Source: an uncultured Peptococcaceae bacterium
GTDB lineage: Bacteria > Bacillota > Peptococcia > Peptococcales > Peptococcaceae
Direction: 5' to 3'
DNA length: 64,000 nt
Assembly: GCA_947254645.1 (NCBI GenBank)
Contig: CAMYDW010000003.1
Coordinates: forward strand, 1 to 64,000
In this document: positions 9,301 to 17,244 of the stretch, in pieces
How positions within the stretch are numbered: the first letter of the stretch is position 1
Layout of the letters: the number at the start of each line of letters is the position of its first letter
Translations under genes and position numbers: made by a program
The notes under the pieces: generated by a model
The model's database searches: none
What the model was told of the DNA's origin: nothing
What the model saw: the letters and a program-made list of their open reading frames with translations, nothing else

Positions 9301-9831
9301 GAAGCATTGAGCTACATCATGTATCCACGTATGTATGAAGAATACATCAAAGGGTTGGATACCCAAGGCCCACTCAACATGATGAGTAGTGACATCTTCT
9401 TCTATGGCTTGAACGAAGGTGAAACTGGTGATGTTGCCCTTGAAGAAGGTAAAATCATGAATGTCCGTTTGTTAGAAATCAAAGAAGCGGATGAAGAAGG
9501 AAACTCTGCTGTATCCTTTGAGGTCAACGGTAGCTTCCGTTCTGTGAAAGTACCAAATGAAGCGGCTGCAAAATCAATGACAATTGTTCGCAAGCCAATG
9601 GCAGACCAAGCTAACCCAGCACATGTTGGGGCAAATATTCCTGGTACTGTAATCAAGGTATTGGTAAAAGAAGGCGAAGAAATCAAAGAAAATCAACCAT
9701 TGTTGATTTTAGAAGCGATGAAAATGGAAACAAATGTATTAAGTCCTCGCGATGGCAAGGTTGAACGCATATTAGTCGAAGTTGGCGCACGCGTTGAAGC
9801 TGGCGAGTTGATTGTTGAATTAGACTCGTAA
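6400..9831 (+). CDS. pyc: Pyruvate carboxylase
   Basis: An 1143-aa single-chain enzyme that carboxylates pyruvate to oxaloacetate with ATP and bicarbonate. Domains in order: biotin carboxylase (VLVANRGEIAIRVFRA start, Gly-rich ATP loop KASAGGGGRGM, EMNPRIQVEH), carboxyltransferase starting near DTSMRDAQQSLLATR (about residue 535) with metal-site HLHTHDSTGNG, a tetramerisation linker, and the C-terminal biotinyl domain with EAMKMETN, whose Lys carries biotin. The length matches the tetrameric alpha-4 type. ATG at 6400 is chosen because AGGGGG lies 8 nt upstream; the longer open frame has no ribosome site. It replenishes C4 acids for aspartate and succinate. Confidence 0.97.
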   Translation: MKEIKSVLVANRGEIAIRVFRACKELGIKSIAIYSEEDKNSLYRTVADESYLIGKGKAPIDAYLGIGEIISLAKAKGVDAIHPGYGFLSENPDFAEACEHAGIEFIGPTHHMLRELGDKIQSKKVAIKVGVPTIPGVEKPALNLEEAREYANVCGYPVILKASAGGGGRGMRIVRTESDMEAEYNSARSEAKKAFGIDDVFVEKYISQPKHIEVQVLGDSEGNLVHLFERDCSIQRRHQKVVEFAPSIVLTDEQRQAICADALKIAAAVNYRSAGTVEFLLDGDGKHYFIEMNPRIQVEHCVTELVTGIDIVQSQLLVAQGYPLHSPEIGIPNQESITMRGYAIQCRVTTEDPANNFAPDTGTIDVYRSSSGNGIRLDSGNAYLGSKISPFYDSLLVKVIAYGLTYEGTINRGIRALREMKIKGVKTNIGFLINVLNHEEFRKGQCDTGFIARTPELFDIRKSDNVEIKILTYLANKAVNEIKGNKPVFDTPTVPEFEKPLLLRGTKQLLDEKGPKAVADWALAQDKLLITDTSMRDAQQSLLATRMRTVDMTRIAPAYAVAGKNLFSLEMWGGATFDTSYRFLKESPWERLDQLRQLIPNVLFQMLFRGANAVGYKNYPDNVIREFIRESAASGMDIFRIFDSLNWLKGMEISIDEALNQNKIVEGCLCYTGDITDKARKKYNMDYYVRLAQELEKQGCHFLGIKDMSALLKPTAAYELVSTLKEKISIPIHLHTHDSTGNGVASMLMAAQAGVDVVDMAFNGIAGLTSQPALNSLVAALVNTKRDTGLDLDDLQKISDYWADIRKYYYQFESGLRAGSAEIYKYEIPGGQYSNLKPQVESFGLGHQFEEVKEMYSVVNDMLGDIVKVTPSSKAVGDMAIFMVQNQLTPENINEKGKNMDFPDSIVSYFEGMMGQPEGGFPEELQKTVLKDREPLTCRPGELLPAEDFEAVKEKLHKDLGIDAGRREALSYIMYPRMYEEYIKGLDTQGPLNMMSSDIFFYGLNEGETGDVALEEGKIMNVRLLEIKEADEEGNSAVSFEVNGSFRSVKVPNEAAAKSMTIVRKPMADQANPAHVGANIPGTVIKVLVKEGEEIKENQPLLILEAMKMETNVLSPRDGKVERILVEVGARVEAGELIVELDS

Positions 9832-9843
9832 TCATATAAGATA

Positions 9844-9892
9844 AAGCATGGTAACAAATCGTGGTCAATGATAAGTTGCCATGCTTTTTTAT
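9844..9892 (+). terminator. Terminator of pyc
   Basis: AAGCATGGTAAC pairs with GTTGCCATGCTT (one G-U) across a 19-nt loop, followed by six T. Confidence 0.8.
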
Positions 9893-9904
9893 TGGAGAAA
9901 AAAT

Positions 9905-10210
9905 ATGGATATGATCAATAAAATTTTCAAACCACTCTATCTCTTAGCAGCCATTGGATGGTTGCTATTGGCAGCCTTTCATGTATTAAGCACAGAAGGG
10001 CTGTTGATTTATTTAGGTGTGATGACGATTGGTATTGGTATTCGTAATTTAGTGATTTTAAATGTTAGCTATAAAACAAACGTCGTTCATGAGAAAATCC
10101 AAAGCTACATCAATCGGTATGGCATCAAAAAAGGCTTGATTTATTATGGCATTTTGATGATACTTTTATATATCATTTTTGGATTGGTGCTCATTCTGTT
10201 GAATATCTAA
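9905..10210 (+). CDS. Small membrane protein, unknown
   Basis: A 101-aa protein that I do not recognise. There are hydrophobic segments at about residues 10-45 (LYLLAAIGWLLLAAF and LLIYLGVMTIGIGI) and a C-terminal one (YYGILMILLYIIFGLVLILL), so it has three likely membrane helices and a short charged middle loop. ATG at 9905 follows TTGGAG; an upstream ATG in frame at 9881 lies inside the pyc terminator and is unlikely. It ends 15 nt before the recJ-recQ gene and is probably cotranscribed with it. Confidence 0.7.
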   Translation: MDMINKIFKPLYLLAAIGWLLLAAFHVLSTEGLLIYLGVMTIGIGIRNLVILNVSYKTNVVHEKIQSYINRYGIKKGLIYYGILMILLYIIFGLVLILLNI

Positions 10211-10225
10211 AAAAGGAGGCGTCTT

Positions 10226-13200
10226 ATGAAAACATGGCGCATTAGAAAAACCAATGAAGCCTTAGCGTCAAAGCTTTCTGAGACGCTGAGCTTACCCCTG
10301 CCATTAATGAAAATTATGGTGCAACGTGGATTTGATACCCCAGAGAGCATACGACAATTCCTGTTCTCTCAGCTTGATGATTTGAGTCGTCCCTTTCAGA
10401 TGCCAAATCTTGGCGCAGCAGTAGAGTGCATTGAAAAGGCGATGCAAAAGAAAGAAAAAATCGTGATTTATGGGGACTACGATGTGGATGGCATCTGCTC
10501 CTCTACGTTGATGAAGGAAGTTTTTTCTTGGCTAGACTATCCTGTTGATATTTACATCCCAAGTCGCTTTAAAGAAGGGTATGGCATGAATGCCACGGCT
10601 CTTGAAAAGCTCTATGATGATGGGGTGCGTTTCATTATTACAGTGGACAATGGGATTGCTTCCGCCGCTCTTGTAGAAGCCTTCCAAGAAAAAGGCATGA
10701 CCTTCGTGGTAACAGACCATCACCAACTCCCTGAACAGTTGCCGCCTTGTATCATCGTCAATCCACTATTGGCACCAGAGCCACAAGCAGCCTATAAGAA
10801 TCTTTGTGGATGTGGCACGGCCTATTTTTTGGCGATGGGGTTGTTAATTCGTTTGGCCCCTTCTTTGTATGATGACACCCATCGACGAGGGGTGTTGGAT
10901 TTGGTGGCAGTCGCAACAGTTGCTGATATGATGCCCTTGCGTGCAGACAACCGCATTTTGGTACGTGAAGGGCTGAAGGTTCTAAACGATGGCCAGCGTC
11001 CAGGGTTGAAAGCCTTGTGCGAGGTGAGTCAATTAAAAAATCAGATTACCGCCACTGACATTGGTTTTCGGATTGCGCCTTGTATCAATGCTTGTGGGCG
11101 CATTGATGAAACAGAAAATGCCTTGGCACTGTTGTCTGACGATGGCCGTCAGGCAGAATCCTTAGCCATAAAAGTGTCTCAAGCAAATGAAACACGAAAA
11201 GAGATTGAGAAGAAGACGGTAGAGACTGCAGTCAAGCAATTTGAAAACCACGCTGGGCGTGTGCATTGTGCCATTGCCTGCGGGGAAAATTGGCACAAGG
11301 GTGTATTGGGCTTGGCTGCATCTCGACTGGTTGAACAATTTCATTGCCCAGCCATTGTGCTTACCAATACAACAGAAAATCCAGATGTTTATAGTGGCTC
11401 TGCACGGAGTGTGGCAGGCTTTCATCTGTTTGAAGCCTTGCAAAAGGCGGCCCCTTATTTGGAACAGTTTGGGGGGCATGCCATGGCAGCAGGACTTTCT
11501 ATCCGTGGGGAAGCCTTGGCTGATTTTCAATCCTTTATGGACGAGACCGTGGCAAATCATGTTTCAAATGGCGATATTGTCGATGAATATTGGATTGATG
11601 ACATTCTGAAATTCAAAGACATCAATGAGGCCCTTTACGATGGCTTGCAGCTATTGGAGCCTTGTGGAGAACAAAACCCTCAGCCAGTATTTGGGATGAT
11701 GGGACAAAGTCAGTTCGAAACAATGGTGATTGGCAAGCAGCAAGAACATCTGCGACTGACTTTTCATGCAGCAAACGAAGAAAGTATTCAAGGCATTGCA
11801 TTTTCTAAAGCCAATTATCCTTTTAAAGAAGGACATCGCTATGACTTTGCCTTTCAACTGACAGAAAATTGCTTTAGAGGAAATTGCCAACTGCAGCTAC
11901 ATATTCGCCAAATTCAACCCTCTTATCGCACAGTTGAATCGACATTGTCGGCGACCTTTATGGATAGTGGCAATAATTATCTCGATGCTTCTCAAACAGG
12001 GATGACCAATCAAACCACCTTTCATACAAAGCTGCGTGGCGTAACCTATGGCAATCGTCAAGATGTGATTGCTATGATGCGTGTGGGCGAGCCCCTTGTG
12101 TTTATGCGGGAATACCAAAACAGTGCCGATGTCAATGCGATTGCTTGTTATCGCCAAAATGGCGAAATGTGTGGCTACCTCTCAAGACGTATTGCTGCGC
12201 AATTTGCCCCGTTGATGGATGTCGGTGGCACCCTCTCTGGGAGGGTAGAAGCCATCACTGGTGAAGGAGACCAAACACGTGGGTTGAATATATTGGTGTA
12301 TAATGAGGCCCATGATGCGACACTTTCTCTTGAGCAAGAAGAACGTCGTCAGTTGTCAGTATTGGAAAAAGAAGAACTTTTACCAATGCTAACAGAACAT
12401 TTCTTAGGGGATGAGGGGACCCTATTGCCAATTCAAGAAAAGGCCATTCATTCCATCATTGACCAGCAGCGAGACACTGCCATTTTGATGCCGACAGGCC
12501 GTGGCAAATCACTGATTTACCAGCTCAGTGCGAGTGTTTTTGCTTGCAAAGAAAATAAAATGACTGTGGTGATTTCCCCTCTTAAGGCATTGATACGCGA
12601 TCAGTATCTGTCTTTAACAAATCATCTGATGCCTCTCGGCATGACGGTTGAAATTGGCAATGGCGATTTATCAGAAAATGAAAAAGCATTGGTGCTCCAA
12701 GGCCTTGAGGCAGAAAAAATAGATGTCATTCTTGTGACACCAGAATTTTTTGTGCGTCATCAGGGGTTGTTTTTGAAGAAAAAGCATCACATTGCTCAAA
12801 TTGTTGTTGATGAAGCTCATTATTTGATGAGCAAGCGAGGGGCGTATAAACAACTGCTCTCGTTAAAAAATCAATTCGACCATTGTGTGTGGACATACTT
12901 AACAGCCACAGTGCCAGCAGCAGAAAGCACACATTTTAAAGAAATTATTTCTTCTGCAATACTTTATATTGATGACCATATTAGGTATAATCTACATATT
13001 GTAGATGCAAGACATACAGATAATAAAATGCTCTATCTTTATCGCTTGTTGATGAGAGATGAGAAAACCATTTGCTATGTGAACAGTCGTAAGAAGGCCT
13101 TTGAGCTGGCCAGACGGTTGCGTGAGGTACTGCCCTATCAATTACGCCACTTGGTGTACTATTATCATGGGGGCTTGCCACAAACGGTGCGCCGTGACAT

Positions 13201-13831
13201 TGAGCAAGCCTTTAAAGAAGGCCATATCAAACTATTGATTGCGACCACTGCTTTTGGTGAAGGCATTCATATTTCAGATATTCGTCAAGTGGTGCTGTTC
13301 CATCCTTGCTTTTCTGTGGAATCCTTTAGCCAGCTGGCTGGGCGCTGCGCACGTGATGGTGCGCATGGTGGCATTCATTTGATTTATGGCGAAAAAGATT
13401 TGGGACTCAATGAAAAAATTATTGGTCAACGTGCACCAGACCGCAATCAATTGGGTAATATGTATTTAAGTCTGAAAAAATACGCCAAACAACAAAATTG
13501 GCATTTTGAGGGAAAACCAGGGGAGATTTACGAAATCCTCATGGCCCTATACCCTGATACCACAAAACGGCTATGGCGCTTGGCCTTGAAAATATTCCAT
13601 GAGCTTGATTTTTTAACCTTTAGTGAAAATGAGGAACAGCTCCAACTGGAGGTGTTCGAGCAGCCAACCTTTAGACCGTTGGAAGAGTCAACAGCCTTTG
13701 TTGAAAGCACCAGCGAAGCGAGGGCCTTGGCATTATATGAAAAGATAGCCTTTTCAAAAGACATTAACGCTTTAGAAAAAATGATACAAACAGTACTTTG
13801 CCCAGAAACATGGGTCAGTGAGGAGGTGTAA
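10226..13831 (+). CDS. RecJ exonuclease fused to a RecQ-like helicase
   Basis: A 1201-aa protein. Residues 1 to about 570 are a complete RecJ: DHH motif I YGDYDVDGICS (83-93), DNG at 141, DHH at 164-166, CGRIDE, DHHA1 with GGHAMAAG, and an OB domain. After a roughly 150-residue linker comes a superfamily 2 helicase of RecQ type: Walker A MPTGRGKS near 755, DEAH box near 860, and the motif VI segment QLAGRCARDG. RecJ degrades 5' ends of single-stranded DNA, and RecQ unwinds to feed it, so the fusion puts both steps in one chain. No RecQ-C zinc-cysteine set or HRDC domain is evident. ATG follows AAGGAGG. The stop overlaps the relA start. Confidence 0.92.
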   Translation: MKTWRIRKTNEALASKLSETLSLPLPLMKIMVQRGFDTPESIRQFLFSQLDDLSRPFQMPNLGAAVECIEKAMQKKEKIVIYGDYDVDGICSSTLMKEVFSWLDYPVDIYIPSRFKEGYGMNATALEKLYDDGVRFIITVDNGIASAALVEAFQEKGMTFVVTDHHQLPEQLPPCIIVNPLLAPEPQAAYKNLCGCGTAYFLAMGLLIRLAPSLYDDTHRRGVLDLVAVATVADMMPLRADNRILVREGLKVLNDGQRPGLKALCEVSQLKNQITATDIGFRIAPCINACGRIDETENALALLSDDGRQAESLAIKVSQANETRKEIEKKTVETAVKQFENHAGRVHCAIACGENWHKGVLGLAASRLVEQFHCPAIVLTNTTENPDVYSGSARSVAGFHLFEALQKAAPYLEQFGGHAMAAGLSIRGEALADFQSFMDETVANHVSNGDIVDEYWIDDILKFKDINEALYDGLQLLEPCGEQNPQPVFGMMGQSQFETMVIGKQQEHLRLTFHAANEESIQGIAFSKANYPFKEGHRYDFAFQLTENCFRGNCQLQLHIRQIQPSYRTVESTLSATFMDSGNNYLDASQTGMTNQTTFHTKLRGVTYGNRQDVIAMMRVGEPLVFMREYQNSADVNAIACYRQNGEMCGYLSRRIAAQFAPLMDVGGTLSGRVEAITGEGDQTRGLNILVYNEAHDATLSLEQEERRQLSVLEKEELLPMLTEHFLGDEGTLLPIQEKAIHSIIDQQRDTAILMPTGRGKSLIYQLSASVFACKENKMTVVISPLKALIRDQYLSLTNHLMPLGMTVEIGNGDLSENEKALVLQGLEAEKIDVILVTPEFFVRHQGLFLKKKHHIAQIVVDEAHYLMSKRGAYKQLLSLKNQFDHCVWTYLTATVPAAESTHFKEIISSAILYIDDHIRYNLHIVDARHTDNKMLYLYRLLMRDEKTICYVNSRKKAFELARRLREVLPYQLRHLVYYYHGGLPQTVRRDIEQAFKEGHIKLLIATTAFGEGIHISDIRQVVLFHPCFSVESFSQLAGRCARDGAHGGIHLIYGEKDLGLNEKIIGQRAPDRNQLGNMYLSLKKYAKQQNWHFEGKPGEIYEILMALYPDTTKRLWRLALKIFHELDFLTFSENEEQLQLEVFEQPTFRPLEESTAFVESTSEARALALYEKIAFSKDINALEKMIQTVLCPETWVSEEV

Positions 13832-16041
13832 TGATGAGTCAGCAAATTGGCTATGATGATATTAGACGTGCTGCATTGGCAACAAACCCCAATTCAGATG
13901 TGGTGATGCTTGAAGAAGCGTATGAGTTCGCTAGAGAAATGCATGAAGGACAATTTCGAAAATCTGGCGAGCCCTATATTATTCATCCCGTGCATGTGGC
14001 ATTGACCCTTGCAGAGTTAGGCATGGATGACTATGCGATTGCTGCTGGATTGTTGCATGATGTGGTGGAAGACACGAATTGTAGTAGTTTGGATTTAGAA
14101 CGTAAATTTAGTAAAGAAGTGGCTTTTTTAGTAGATGGTGTGACCAAGCTGGATAAAATTCAGTGTCACTCAAAGGAAGAACGACAGTTAGAAAGCTATC
14201 GCAAGATGTTTATTGCCATGGCACAGGATATCCGCGTGATTATCATTAAGTTGGCTGACCGTCTGCACAACCTTCGTACCATGAGCTTTCAATCTCCAGA
14301 AAAACAGAAACGCATTGCCCAAGAAACCTTAGAGATTTATGCACCGTTGGCTGATCGACTAGGGATTATCAAAATGAAGTGGGAACTGGAAGATTTATCC
14401 CTTCGTTATCTAGAGCCAGATATTTACTACGACTTGGTGGACCGTATTTCCATGAAGCGTCAAGAGCGCTTGGAATATATTGATGAAGTCATTTCAGATA
14501 TTAAGAGAGAGCTCAACGCACTTCATCTTGATTATGAAATTGCAGGCCGTCCAAAACATTTTTACAGCATCTATCGTAAGATGATGAATAAGCACAAGGA
14601 CCTCAATGAAATTTACGACTTGATTGCAGTGCGTGTTTTGGTCAATACTGTGCAAGATTGCTATATTGTTTTAGGAACCGTTCATTCCCTTTGGAAACCA
14701 GTGCCAGGACGCATCAAGGACTACATTGCGATGCCGAAGCCAAACATGTACCAATCTCTTCATACAACAGTTATTGGGCCACGAGGCGAACGTTTTGAAA
14801 TTCAAATTCGTACCTTCGAGATGCATGAAATCGCAGAATATGGGGTGGCAGCACACTGGCTCTATAAGAAGAGTGGCGGTAGTGAAGAAAAAAATGAGGT
14901 TGCCCAATTAAATTGGGTGCAACAACTCAAAGAAATTCAACAAGAAGCTGTAGACAGTAAAGAATTCCTTGAAAACATCAAATTGGAACTCTTTAGCGAT
15001 ACGGTCTTTATCTTTAGCCCAGCAGGTGAGGTCTATGAGCTGCCAACAGGCTCAAGCCCCTTGGATTTTGCTTATCGTGTGCATACCGAGCTTGGTAACC
15101 AATGTGTTGGGGCAAAGGTAAACAATAAGATTGTGCCTTTCGATTATGAATTGCGCACAGGGGATACGGTGGAAATCCTCCGTTCCAAGAACAGCAAAGG
15201 CCCTGGACGCAACTGGCTACAATTGGTTAAAACCCCACAGGCAAAAAATAAAATTCGCCAGTGGCTCAAGAAGAATAAAAGAGAAGAAAACATCGAACGC
15301 GGCAAGGACATGTATGAAAATTACATTCATCAAAAGCAATATGATGAAGGTATTTTCTTAAATGTGGACCATGTGAGTCGTATATGCAACAAATTAGGCT
15401 ATAAAACCCCAGAGGATTTGTATGTCGGACTGGGGATTGGTGGCGTTAGTACCGTACAAGTGGCCAATCGCATGGCAGAAGAATTCAAAGAAGAAATTGC
15501 TGAACTTCATCCAGTCACTGATGAGGATGAAGTAGAAGCGCAATTGCATGCAAAGAGCAACAGACGACCAAGCCGTCGCACCATCGGTGGAATCACCGTC
15601 AAAGGGGTAGATGATTTAAGCGTCAAATTTGCCAATTGCTGTAAACCAGTACCAGGGGATCCTATTGTCGGCTATATCACACGCGGCAGTGGTATTACTG
15701 TTCATCATCGTGAATGCTTGAACATCTTAAACCTAGAAGAAAAGGAAAAGAATCGTTTGATAGATGTGACTTGGGAAGGCTTTGAAAACTCTGTTTATGA
15801 AGTCAAGCTCTATGTAGAAGCCCTTGATAGACCAAAAATTACACCAGATGTAATGGCGCTGATCAATGACTCTCAAGTCCATATTGTGGCTATTACCTCA
15901 CGCGTCAAAAATCACATGTCCTTAATGGAACTTACCGTAGAAGTTTCAGATTTACAAGAACTGAACATTGTGATGGATAAAATCAATAGCATCCCAGATG
16001 TTTTTGAAGTGCACCGTGAATTATCTTCAAAGGAGTCTTAG
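13831..16041 (+). CDS. relA: Bifunctional (p)ppGpp synthetase/hydrolase
   Basis: A 736-aa long RSH protein. The hydrolase HD domain carries HPVHVALTLAELGMD and the metal motif LLHDVVEDT with intact His-Asp; the synthetase domain carries GRPKHFYSIYRKM and YQSLHTTVIGP; then TGS (VYELPTGSSPLDFAYRVH), a zinc-finger-like segment NCCKPVPGDP and a C-terminal ACT domain. Both catalytic halves look intact, so this is a Rel-type enzyme that makes and degrades the alarmone. ATG overlaps the TAA of the preceding gene (TAATG) with AGGAGG upstream, showing translational coupling. A second ATG follows directly and cannot be excluded. Confidence 0.97.
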   Translation: MMSQQIGYDDIRRAALATNPNSDVVMLEEAYEFAREMHEGQFRKSGEPYIIHPVHVALTLAELGMDDYAIAAGLLHDVVEDTNCSSLDLERKFSKEVAFLVDGVTKLDKIQCHSKEERQLESYRKMFIAMAQDIRVIIIKLADRLHNLRTMSFQSPEKQKRIAQETLEIYAPLADRLGIIKMKWELEDLSLRYLEPDIYYDLVDRISMKRQERLEYIDEVISDIKRELNALHLDYEIAGRPKHFYSIYRKMMNKHKDLNEIYDLIAVRVLVNTVQDCYIVLGTVHSLWKPVPGRIKDYIAMPKPNMYQSLHTTVIGPRGERFEIQIRTFEMHEIAEYGVAAHWLYKKSGGSEEKNEVAQLNWVQQLKEIQQEAVDSKEFLENIKLELFSDTVFIFSPAGEVYELPTGSSPLDFAYRVHTELGNQCVGAKVNNKIVPFDYELRTGDTVEILRSKNSKGPGRNWLQLVKTPQAKNKIRQWLKKNKREENIERGKDMYENYIHQKQYDEGIFLNVDHVSRICNKLGYKTPEDLYVGLGIGGVSTVQVANRMAEEFKEEIAELHPVTDEDEVEAQLHAKSNRRPSRRTIGGITVKGVDDLSVKFANCCKPVPGDPIVGYITRGSGITVHHRECLNILNLEEKEKNRLIDVTWEGFENSVYEVKLYVEALDRPKITPDVMALINDSQVHIVAITSRVKNHMSLMELTVEVSDLQELNIVMDKINSIPDVFEVHRELSSKES

Positions 16042-16042
16042 T

Positions 16043-16492
16043 ATGAGAGCAGTTGTACAAAAAGTCACCTCTGCAACGGTGACTGTCGATGAGCGCGTGG
16101 TAGGGGCTATTGGCAATGGCTTTTTGATTTTCCTTGGCGTTGCCAAGACAGACACCTTGAGTGATGCGACTTATCTTGCTGAAAAAATTGCAGGATTAAG
16201 AGTTTTTCCTGATGCCGATGATAAAATGAACCTTTCAATTGCTGATGCAGAGGGTGAAATATTGAGTGTGTCTCAATTCACCCTCTACGGTGATTGCAGA
16301 CGAGGGCGTCGCCCTTCTTTTTCGGAAGCTGCAGGTGCCGAAGAAGGACGTGCCCTTTATCTTGCTTTCAATGAATGCTTGAGAAAGCAAGGATTAAATG
16401 TGGCAACAGGAGAGTTTCAAGCCCATATGGCGGTGTCCTTGGTCAATGATGGCCCTGTAACAATGTTATTAGATTCAACAAAAAATTTCTAA
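16043..16492 (+). CDS. dtd: D-aminoacyl-tRNA deacylase
   Basis: A 149-aa enzyme that removes D-amino acids from mischarged tRNA. The family start MRAVVQKVTSATVTVD, the SQFTLYGDCRRGRRPSF block and the C-terminal NDGPVTMLLDS (Gly-cis-Pro-type chiral loop NDGPVT) are all present at the standard length. ATG at 16043 is one base past the relA stop and has AGGAG overlapping the end of relA. The relA-dtd pairing is common in Firmicutes. Confidence 0.96.
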   Translation: MRAVVQKVTSATVTVDERVVGAIGNGFLIFLGVAKTDTLSDATYLAEKIAGLRVFPDADDKMNLSIADAEGEILSVSQFTLYGDCRRGRRPSFSEAAGAEEGRALYLAFNECLRKQGLNVATGEFQAHMAVSLVNDGPVTMLLDSTKNF

Positions 16493-16504
16493 AAGGAGCT
16501 ATCT

Positions 16505-17125
16505 ATGAAAATATTAACCGTCGTGGTTGGACCATTAGAAGAAAATTGCTACATCGTTTATGATGAGGAGAGCAAAGAAGCCATTGTGTTTGACCCAGGG
16601 GCAGAAGCGGAAAAAATAATAGAAGTGGTAGAGGCCAACGACCTTCATCCTATTCGTATTGTCAATACCCATGGTCATTTTGACCATGTAGGTGCTATTA
16701 CAGACTTAAAGAAAAATTGGGATGTGCCCTTTTATATGAATCGTGCCGATGAAGGCTTGCTCGATCGTGCAACACGTAAAAGATATCAAGCCAAGGTTTA
16801 TGATGACATCGTACTCGATGGGGACCTTACCGATGGAGAGTGGCTGCAGTTGGGCAAGGGTGCTTTTTTTGTGATTCATACACCAGGGCACACCAAAGGC
16901 GGTTCTGTTTTCTACTTTAAAGAGGCTGGGTTTGCCATTACTGGTGACACCCTTTTTAAAGGCACCGTGGGACGAACCGATTTAGAAGGTGGCAGCTATA
17001 CCGAAATTTTGCATTCAGTACAGCACAAACTATCTGTGTTGAGTGATGATTGTGTGATTTATCCTGGTCATGGGCCTAAAAGCACCATGGGCTTTGAAAG
17101 ATTGCATAATCCCTATTTGCGTTAA
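16505..17125 (+). CDS. Metallo-beta-lactamase fold hydrolase, glyoxalase II-like
   Basis: A 206-aa protein with the two-metal site NTHGHFDHVG (HxHxDH), a later His in HTPGHTKG, GDTLF and YPGHGP. It belongs to the short YcbL/GloB2-like group that lacks the glutathione-binding C-terminal domain of true glyoxalase II. The substrate is not predictable; it is commonly encoded next to dtd and hisS. It follows dtd after 12 nt with an AAGGAG site. No hairpin terminator separates it from the hisS promoter. Confidence 0.9.
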   Translation: MKILTVVVGPLEENCYIVYDEESKEAIVFDPGAEAEKIIEVVEANDLHPIRIVNTHGHFDHVGAITDLKKNWDVPFYMNRADEGLLDRATRKRYQAKVYDDIVLDGDLTDGEWLQLGKGAFFVIHTPGHTKGGSVFYFKEAGFAITGDTLFKGTVGRTDLEGGSYTEILHSVQHKLSVLSDDCVIYPGHGPKSTMGFERLHNPYLR

Positions 17126-17136
17126 AGGCACGATGG

Positions 17137-17165
17137 TTGACAAACTTACCATGCTTAGCTACAAT
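17137..17165 (+). promoter_or_regulatory. Promoter of hisS-aspS
   Basis: Near-consensus: TTGACA (17137-17142), 17-nt spacer, TACAAT (17160-17165). The transcription start would be near 17172, giving a leader of about 73 nt with a hairpin. Confidence 0.75.
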
Positions 17166-17192
17166 TTAGATGGATATTTTTGCACTCGATGA

Positions 17193-17220
17193 GGTTCGTT
17201 ACAGTTGTAACGAATCTTTT
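17193..17220 (+). promoter_or_regulatory. Terminator-like hairpin in the hisS leader
   Basis: GGTTCGTTAC-AGTT-GTAACGAATC (10-bp stem with one G-U) followed by TTTT at 17217-17220. It lies downstream of the promoter and 25 nt before the hisS ATG, so it could attenuate hisS-aspS. It is too short for a T-box, and no T-box core sequence is seen. Confidence 0.55.
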
Positions 17221-17244
17221 CAATGTTTAACGGAGGCAGATGGA

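Noticed and set aside
17126..17244. Possible T-box riboswitch for hisS
   Set aside because: The whole leader is about 75 nt and lacks the T-box core and specifier stem; only a simple hairpin is seen.
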